A stretch of 64,000 nucleotides of DNA from an uncultured Nitrospira sp. (GTDB taxonomy: Bacteria > Nitrospirota > Nitrospiria > Nitrospirales > Nitrospiraceae), in NCBI GenBank assembly GCA_902500775.1, contig CABVRZ010000001.1, positions 215,182 to 279,181 on the forward strand, read 5' to 3'. Numbering within the stretch: position 1 is the first letter of the stretch; every line of letters starts with the position of its first letter. Of this stretch, positions 63,726 to 64,000 are shown piece after piece. The notes under the pieces were generated by a model. That model made no database searches and was not told the DNA's origin. It was given only the letters and a program-made list of their open reading frames with translations. The translations under genes were made by a program, and so were the position numbers.

Positions 63726-63949
63726 GCGGCTTGTTGTATTCACGGATGGCGCTGAAAAGACTGGCTACACATGTGTCGCCCCCTGGGGTAGATCTGACAC
63801 ACCGCCCCCTTCTCGCCGTAGGCTGATTGAGACAGGTTGCCCCCTCCACGTACAACGGCTGGCATTGCTTGAAGTATCCGCACCATACAGAGACGACGAT
63901 ACACCAGAACATGCCACCGAGGGGCATTAACCATCGATTGACCGTCAGC

Positions 63950-64000
63950 TTAGGCTTCTTCGACTTGAATGACGGCTTTGCCCTTATACGTCCCGCAATT
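63950..64000 (-). CDS. rpmF: Ribosomal protein bL32, C-terminal end (partial)
   Basis: Only the last 16 codons lie in the window: NCGTYKGKAVIQVEEA then TAA. This is the end of bL32, with the last zinc-ligand cysteine of CPNCG visible. The gene runs off the right edge. Its place before plsX is the common rpmF-plsX-fab arrangement. The 224-nt gap to plsX shows no other gene. Confidence 0.8.
   Translation of the reverse strand, partial: NCGTYKGKAVIQVEEA

Overview
The window reads as chromosomal DNA of a chemolithoautotrophic bacterium of the Nitrospira type (phylum Nitrospirota). This is an inference from gene content: a two-subunit ATP-citrate lyase, a monomeric NADP-isocitrate dehydrogenase, a soluble two-subunit fumarate reductase, succinyl-CoA synthetase and a five-subunit 2-oxoacid:ferredoxin oxidoreductase lie together, which is the core of the reductive TCA cycle for CO2 fixation. 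No nitrite-oxidation genes, rRNA, tRNA, CRISPR array, insertion sequence or prophage was seen.

Layout. 0.1-6.1 kb (+): a glutaredoxin-like protein, a lysine 2,3-aminomutase-family radical SAM enzyme overlapping a double-domain dCTP deaminase, a small membrane protein, a pair of glycosyltransferase-family proteins (TIGR04283/TIGR04282 types), an SDR and a zinc-ribbon-like protein. 6.1-16 kb: envelope functions on both strands (alpha/beta hydrolase, lipoprotein, DUF4105, DUF3015, DUF3332, a beta-barrel protein, M48 protease with a YfcE-type phosphodiesterase, an AIM24-type protein, a Tat-like amidohydrolase). 16.3-23.5 kb: a 1446-residue TPR/disordered/membrane protein divergent from a short secretin, then a PilZ protein. 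23.6-26.6 kb: three tandem paralogous outer-membrane beta-barrel genes. 27.2-39.5 kb (-): aclB-aclA-acn-icd-frdB-frdA-sucC-sucD, probably one long transcription unit starting near 39.7 kb. 39.7-44.8 kb: mutM, a dual-specificity phosphatase, small zinc-binding and acidic proteins, an orphan YgiT-type zinc-finger antitoxin with a decayed partner, and an Rsm22-type methyltransferase. 44.9-49.0 kb (-): the five-subunit oxidoreductase. 49.4-57.5 kb: a minimal MTHFR C-terminal-type zinc protein, queF, a remnant of a hybrid sensor kinase, apaH, the C1/pantothenate set folD-metF-panB, a beta-propeller protein with a Cys-rich partner, PilZ and a cyclophilin. 57.5-64 kb (-): the classic rpmF-plsX-fabH-fabD-fabG-acpP-fabF-rnc fatty-acid cluster, cut by the window edge inside rpmF.

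How it fits together. Acl cleaves citrate to acetyl-CoA and oxaloacetate; fumarate reductase, succinyl-CoA synthetase, a 2-oxoacid:ferredoxin oxidoreductase, isocitrate dehydrogenase and aconitase can then rebuild citrate with two CO2-fixing steps. FolD/MetF and the small MetV-like protein handle C1 units, and the fab cluster consumes acetyl-CoA. Malate dehydrogenase and fumarase are not in the window.

The points most worth a second look are a pair of mutually exclusive hairpins between icd and frdB, three genes whose -10 box sits 6-7 nt before ATG (candidate leaderless mRNAs), an internal-deletion kinase pseudogene, the orphan antitoxin, the TPR protein/secretin pair, the triplicated barrel genes, and several families of short-word intergenic repeats. 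I found no single clear-cut new system.
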